Below, in pieces: positions 23,211-25,116 of a DNA stretch of 25,116 bases. Location of the stretch: the NCBI GenBank assembly GCA_002384055.1, contig DGAU01000021.1, forward strand, positions 9,000 through 34,115. The letters run 5' to 3'. Source of the stretch: Flavobacteriaceae bacterium UBA4022 (GTDB lineage: Bacteria > Bacteroidota > Bacteroidia > Flavobacteriales > Flavobacteriaceae). A program made the translations under genes and the position numbers. Within the stretch, counting starts at the first letter, position 1. Each line of letters opens with the position of its first letter. The notes under the pieces were generated by a model, which was given only the letters and a program-made list of their open reading frames with translations, ran no database searches and was not told the DNA's origin.

Positions 23211-24986
23211 ATGTCCATAGAAGATACTTTAAAACACCAGATTATACTGGCCGCACAAAAACGCTATGGCCAAACCTTAGATGCGGTTGAATTCCAGACC
23301 ACACGCAAGGATTTTGTCGGTGATCTAACGGTCGTGATCTTTCCCCTGTTGCGAGTAATCAAAGGAAACCCTGTGGAAATAGGTACGGCAATCGGTGATT
23401 TTTTGACACAAAACGTCCCGGAAATCAAGGGGTTCAATGTGGTAAAGGGCTTTCTTAATTTGTCTTTTGAAGATGCATATTTCATCAATACTTTTGATGC
23501 AGTAGCGGACTATAGCCATTATGGATGGGCCGAGCCCAATGGAGAGACCGTAATGGTTGAGTATTCATCGCCGAACACCAATAAGCCGCTTCATCTGGGG
23601 CATATCCGGAATAATTTATTGGGTTTTTCTGTATCCGAAATACTCAAGGCTTCGGGTAAGACGGTCTATAAGACACAGATCATTAATGACCGAGGCATCC
23701 ATATTTGTAAAAGTATGTGGGCTTGGCAGCATTTTGGCAATGGCCAGACGCCGCTAAGCACAGGACTCAAAGGGGATAAGTTAGTAGGAAATTACTACGT
23801 TATCTTTGACCAAAAATATAAAGAACAGGTGCGTGAGCTTGTCGCTCAAGGGCATTCTGAAGAAGATGCGGCTAAACAGGCCCCATCACTGCAGCAGGCG
23901 CAGGAATTATTGCGTTTGTGGGAAGCTGGTGATGCCGAAGTTGTTGCGCTTTGGTCAGAAATGAATCAATGGGTATATGATGGCTTTGAGACCACCTATC
24001 GCAAATTGGGGGTGGATTTTGATCAAAATTATTATGAAAGCAACACTTATTTGCTGGGCAAAGAGCATATCCAAGAAGGTTTAGAAAAAGGAGTGTTTTA
24101 CCAGAAAGAGGACGGTTCGGTTTGGTGTGATTTGACACAAGACGGCCTGGATCATAAATTGGTCCTGCGCAGCGACGGCACCTCCGTATATATGACACAA
24201 GATATTGGCACAGCCATACAGCGGTCTATAGATTATCCTAAAGTTACAGGGATGACTTATACCGTCGGTAATGAGCAAGATTACCATTTCAAGGTGCTGT
24301 TTTTGATCTTAGGCAAATTGGGTTATCCATGGGCCAAACATTTGTACCATCTGAGTTATGGTATGGTTGATTTGCCTTCGGGCAAAATGAAGTCACGAGA
24401 AGGTACCGTGGTGGACGCCGATGATCTGATTCATGAGATGCAAGAAACGGCAAGAGAAATTGCTCAAGGTTTAGGCAAGATAGATGATCTCGCTCCAGAG
24501 GAAAAAACAAAATTGTTCGAGCAGATTGGTTTGGGTGCCCTCAAATATTATATTCTTAAAGTCGACCCAAAGAAGCGGATCTTATTTGATCCTGAAGAAA
24601 GTGTCGACTTTCAAGGCAATACAGGTCCATTCATACAGTACACTTACGCACGAATCCAATCCATAGGCCGCAAAGCACAAGGCTTGGTGTTGCCAGATTA
24701 TGACCAGACCCTCGATCTGCACGATAAGGAGAGGTCTGTATTGAAACTCTTAAAAGGCTTTCCCGAAAAGATACAGGAAGCGGCCCTCCATTATAGTCCC
24801 GCGTTGATCGCCAACTACACTTATGAACTGGTCAAAGAGTTCAATTCCTTTTACCAAAACGTGCCCATCTTGACTGCTGAAATCGGCCCAGAAACCACTT
24901 TTAGAGTGGCTTTGAGTCAGGCGGTGGCCGATGTCATTAAGACCAGTTGTTCGTTGTTGGGTATGGAGGTTCCTGAGCGGATGTAA
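23211..24986 (+). CDS. argS: Arginyl-tRNA synthetase
   Basis: ArgS is a class I aminoacyl-tRNA synthetase that charges tRNA-Arg in the cytosol. The 591-residue product is full length. It has the N-terminal Add1 domain (~5-88) that reads the tRNA elbow, then the Rossmann catalytic domain with the HIGH motif as HLGH (128-131) in EYSSPNTNKPLHLGHIRNN and the second signature region as KMKSREGTVV (~391-400), replacing a canonical KMSK as in many ArgS. The DALR anticodon-binding domain (~470-591) contains FIQYTYARIQSI and ALIANYTYELVKEFNSFYQ and ends GMEVPERM. All parts are intact. It stands in its own transcription unit behind TATCTTTG. Its place next to two arginine-type pentein enzymes is suggestive but may be chance. 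Confidence 0.97.
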   Translation: MSIEDTLKHQIILAAQKRYGQTLDAVEFQTTRKDFVGDLTVVIFPLLRVIKGNPVEIGTAIGDFLTQNVPEIKGFNVVKGFLNLSFEDAYFINTFDAVADYSHYGWAEPNGETVMVEYSSPNTNKPLHLGHIRNNLLGFSVSEILKASGKTVYKTQIINDRGIHICKSMWAWQHFGNGQTPLSTGLKGDKLVGNYYVIFDQKYKEQVRELVAQGHSEEDAAKQAPSLQQAQELLRLWEAGDAEVVALWSEMNQWVYDGFETTYRKLGVDFDQNYYESNTYLLGKEHIQEGLEKGVFYQKEDGSVWCDLTQDGLDHKLVLRSDGTSVYMTQDIGTAIQRSIDYPKVTGMTYTVGNEQDYHFKVLFLILGKLGYPWAKHLYHLSYGMVDLPSGKMKSREGTVVDADDLIHEMQETAREIAQGLGKIDDLAPEEKTKLFEQIGLGALKYYILKVDPKKRILFDPEESVDFQGNTGPFIQYTYARIQSIGRKAQGLVLPDYDQTLDLHDKERSVLKLLKGFPEKIQEAALHYSPALIANYTYELVKEFNSFYQNVPILTAEIGPETTFRVALSQAVADVIKTSCSLLGMEVPERM

Positions 24987-25048
24987 CCTCAATGGCAATA
25001 GTCCACCATATCTGTAGTAAAAAAAGCGCCTTTCTATGGTCCTTTCGT

Positions 25049-25116
25049 CTACCAAGCGATCATGAAGGCGATATTGGGGGTGAAGCCTAAACCGTAGGTA
25101 TTAATTGTGCTGATTT
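25049..25116 (-). CDS. C-terminal end of a probable outer-membrane beta-barrel protein, partial
   Basis: Read on the minus strand, the frame is open from the window edge to a TAG at 25051-25049. It encodes 21 complete residues ending GFTPNIAFMIAW. Hydrophobic residues alternate and the last residue is aromatic (Trp), the usual end of a beta-barrel recognised by the BAM machinery. The rest lies beyond the window, so the family cannot be named. It converges on argS with a 62-base gap. A run of T residues on the minus strand lies behind the stop (plus-strand A run near 25018-25025). The short length makes this a moderate call only. Confidence 0.5.
   Translation of the reverse strand, partial: ISTINTYGLGFTPNIAFMIAW

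Noticed and set aside
1..25116. CRISPR array, tRNA or rRNA genes, insertion sequences or prophage
   Set aside because: No regularly spaced repeats, no tRNA-like cloverleaf or rRNA sequence, and no transposase or phage protein was seen on either strand.

Overview
The window reads as a chromosomal segment from a member of Bacteroidota, most likely class Flavobacteriia. The grounds are the zinc-free forms of S14 and L36, the single fusA-rpsJ-S10-spc-alpha run without tuf, adk or map, Bacteroidota-type -7 promoter boxes (TAnnTTTG), A-rich start contexts with few clear Shine-Dalgarno sequences, and the L17 tail. No plasmid, phage, insertion sequence, CRISPR array, tRNA or rRNA was seen. The genus cannot be named from this stretch.

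Region 1 (1-15974) is one almost unbroken plus-strand superoperon for the translation machinery: the 3' part of fusA (EF-G), rpsJ, a 133-base leader-like gap, rplC-rplD-rplW-rplB-rpsS-rplV-rpsC-rplP-rpmC-rpsQ (S10 part), rplN-rplX-rplE-rpsN-rpsH-rplF-rplR-rpsE-rpmD-rplO-secY (spc part), then infA-rpmJ-rpsM-rpsK-rpsD-rpoA-rplQ (alpha part). It closes with a strong intrinsic terminator at 15999-16034. Most gaps are under 35 bases and several genes touch or overlap. The larger gaps are rpsJ-rplC, rpsN-rpsH and rpsK-rpsD, and each holds inverted repeats that could be regulatory RNA.

Region 2 (16039-20097) carries central metabolism on the plus strand: carA (carbamoyl-phosphate synthase small subunit), eno (enolase) with a strong terminator behind it, and gltA (citrate synthase). 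Region 3 (20098-25116) has two pentein-fold guanidino-modifying enzymes (a DDAH/amidinotransferase-like protein and a CtlX-like hydrolase). Between them lies a minus-strand membrane methyltransferase and a 378-base gap. argS (arginyl-tRNA synthetase) follows, and at the right edge is the end of a minus-strand gene that looks like an outer-membrane beta-barrel.

I did not find a clearly new multi-gene system. The best candidate for something undescribed is the gap between rpsJ and rplC. It holds four alternating segments (AGGAC, GTCCT, AGGAC, GTCCT), the last pair forming a terminator-like hairpin, which is the layout of an attenuator for the downstream ribosomal genes. Second is the arginine/citrulline theme of carA, the two pentein enzymes and argS. 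Third is the close agreement of promoter-to-start spacing at carA, ctlX and argS, which implies very short 5' untranslated regions.
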